A DNA stretch of 64,000 nucleotides from an uncultured Latescibacterota bacterium (GTDB lineage: Bacteria; Latescibacterota; UBA2968): contig OY282377.1 in the NCBI GenBank assembly GCA_958295785.1, positions 1,812,394-1,876,393 of the forward strand. Reading direction: 5' to 3'. Below the pieces are notes generated by a model. That model searched no databases and was not told the DNA's origin. It saw only the letters and a program-made list of their open reading frames with translations. The position numbers and the translations under genes were made by a program. Shown in pieces: positions 63,748 to 64,000 of this stretch (its first letter is position 1; each line of letters starts with the position of its first letter).

Positions 63748-63789
63748 TTAGGACTTACGCAATCCCCATTGGAATATGAGGTGCTTTGA
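62944..63789 (+). CDS. IS5-family transposase, open frame, chimeric C-terminus
   Basis: 281 residues from ATG 62944 with GAGGAGGGA upstream. It begins MTKPLVSDALWEKVHPLLPV and is uninterrupted through the DDE set: Asp in ACVDSACL, Asp in AARAYDSEACR, Glu in YRWVVERTLAWLRQF. The native end LISLC is replaced by LISFLGLTQSPLEYEVL read from the inserted IS701-like end. All catalytic residues are present, so it is the likely source of activity for the two damaged copies and the two 112-bp MITEs. It also serves as the reference for the frameshifts in copies 1 and 2. Confidence 0.9.
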   Translation: MTKPLVSDALWEKVHPLLPVPKPRRFRFPGRKRIDDRKALTGILFVLKSGIPWDQLPQEMGCGSGMTCWRRLKAWHDAGVWERLHHLLLSKLRAADGLAGSRACVDSACLRAVGAGGKPGPNPTDRRKPGRKHHGITDANGVPLAAIVPGAHRPDVTQWLPWVDAVPAVRGKRGRPRRRPQRLYAARAYDSEACRKALRACHIWPVIARRGTEHGSGLGVYRWVVERTLAWLRQFGSLRVRDERRADLHEAFLSIGCSLLCFRCLISFLGLTQSPLEYEVL

Positions 63790-64000
63790 GTTGTTGTCTC
63801 AAGAAGTCAGCCACCCCCCGGTATTTGACTTGATAAATGGTTTGTCCTGTTTGATAGGCCACCTGCGCGAGTCGAATCCAAACGAACATCGCACACCCAA
63901 TATGATTTCGTACCATGCGTGCCAACCGACATGGACACTTTTCAAGCCCGGTCACCTGTTTGACTTCGCGGTGAAATGGCTCAATTTTCCATCTTTGGTG
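63748..64000 (-). mobile_element. IS701-like element, running out of the window
   Basis: It begins with the terminal sequence TTAGGACTTACGCAATCCCC, matching the end of the relic at 29.5 kb, and continues past base 64000. Confidence 0.8.
63755..64000 (-). CDS. IS701-like transposase, C-terminal part (5' end outside window)
   Basis: 81 codons visible, ending at the stop at 63755. The frame reads QRWKIEPFHREVKQVTGLEK with the catalytic Glu of the DDE set, then CPCRLARMVRNHIGCAMFVW, IRLAQVAYQTGQTIYQVKYR and GVADFLRQQLKAPHIPMGIA. It is over 90 percent identical by eye to the relic at 29.2-29.5 kb and shows no lesion in the visible part. Whether the complete gene is intact cannot be judged. Confidence 0.85.
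   Translation of the reverse strand, partial: HQRWKIEPFHREVKQVTGLEKCPCRLARMVRNHIGCAMFVWIRLAQVAYQTGQTIYQVKYRGVADFLRQQLKAPHIPMGIA

Overview
The window looks like a chromosomal contig from an uncultured Gram-negative, aerobic heterotroph. Evidence for the cell type is a TonB-type lipoprotein, a DegP-type protease, many Sec signal peptides, a heme A synthase and a tetraheme cytochrome c. The gene mix is sulfatase, GH29 fucosidase, PL6 lyase, several Gfo/Idh/MocA oxidoreductases, a PhyH dioxygenase, a DUF6785-type membrane protein, and WD40, LRR and dockerin-like surface proteins. By inference from gene content only, this resembles Candidatus Latescibacterota or Poribacteria. No rRNA or marker phylogeny is available in the window.

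Layout. (1) 1-8.1 kb, minus strand: pyrK (partial), a TPR/TonB lipoprotein, carB split into two overlapping genes, a tail-anchored protein and nnrD. (2) 8.3-11.1 kb, plus: a strong promoter, two tRNA-Ser genes, gltX, tRNA-Gln, a terminator, then NIPSNAP and DUF1349-like genes. (3) 11.6-13.6 kb: a phosphodiesterase-like protein and a tetraheme cytochrome c. (4) 14-24.4 kb, minus: a TPR metallopeptidase, DUF4159, MoxR, DUF58, BatA/VWA and a large coiled-coil membrane protein. (5) 24.4-26.8 kb: an LRR surface protein between duplicated leader fragments. (6) 26.7-42.7 kb: ctaA, a uxuA-like gene, tRNA-Leu, an IS701-like relic, ggt, a membrane-embedded spermidine synthase-like protein with TPRs, PL6 lyase, cysK, GH29, a DUF6785-type protein, ssb and PhyH. 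(7) 42.7-50.4 kb: a giant metzincin-WD40-cohesin/dockerin-like gene bracketed by two direct copies of an IS composite, followed by an orphan hsdS. (8) 51.8-62.4 kb: Gfo/Idh, DegP-like protease, sulfatase, a beta-propeller PP2C sensor, then Gfo/Idh, GNAT and Gfo/Idh. (9) 62.4-64 kb: a nested pile of a MITE-like repeat, an IS5-like element and an IS701-like element.

Intergenic DNA is rich in repeats. There is a ~464-bp MITE-like family with terminal inverted repeats (at least eight full or partial copies on both strands). A ~26-bp hairpin insert occurs at four sites. A GC-rich REP-like palindrome recurs, and so do arrays of the heptamer GCGGATT. These repeat families are the least explained content of the window. 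The sugar-related genes (PL6, GH29, sulfatase, mannonate dehydratase-like, three Gfo/Idh) suggest use of sulfated or uronate-rich polysaccharides, but they are scattered singletons or short operons and do not form one locus.
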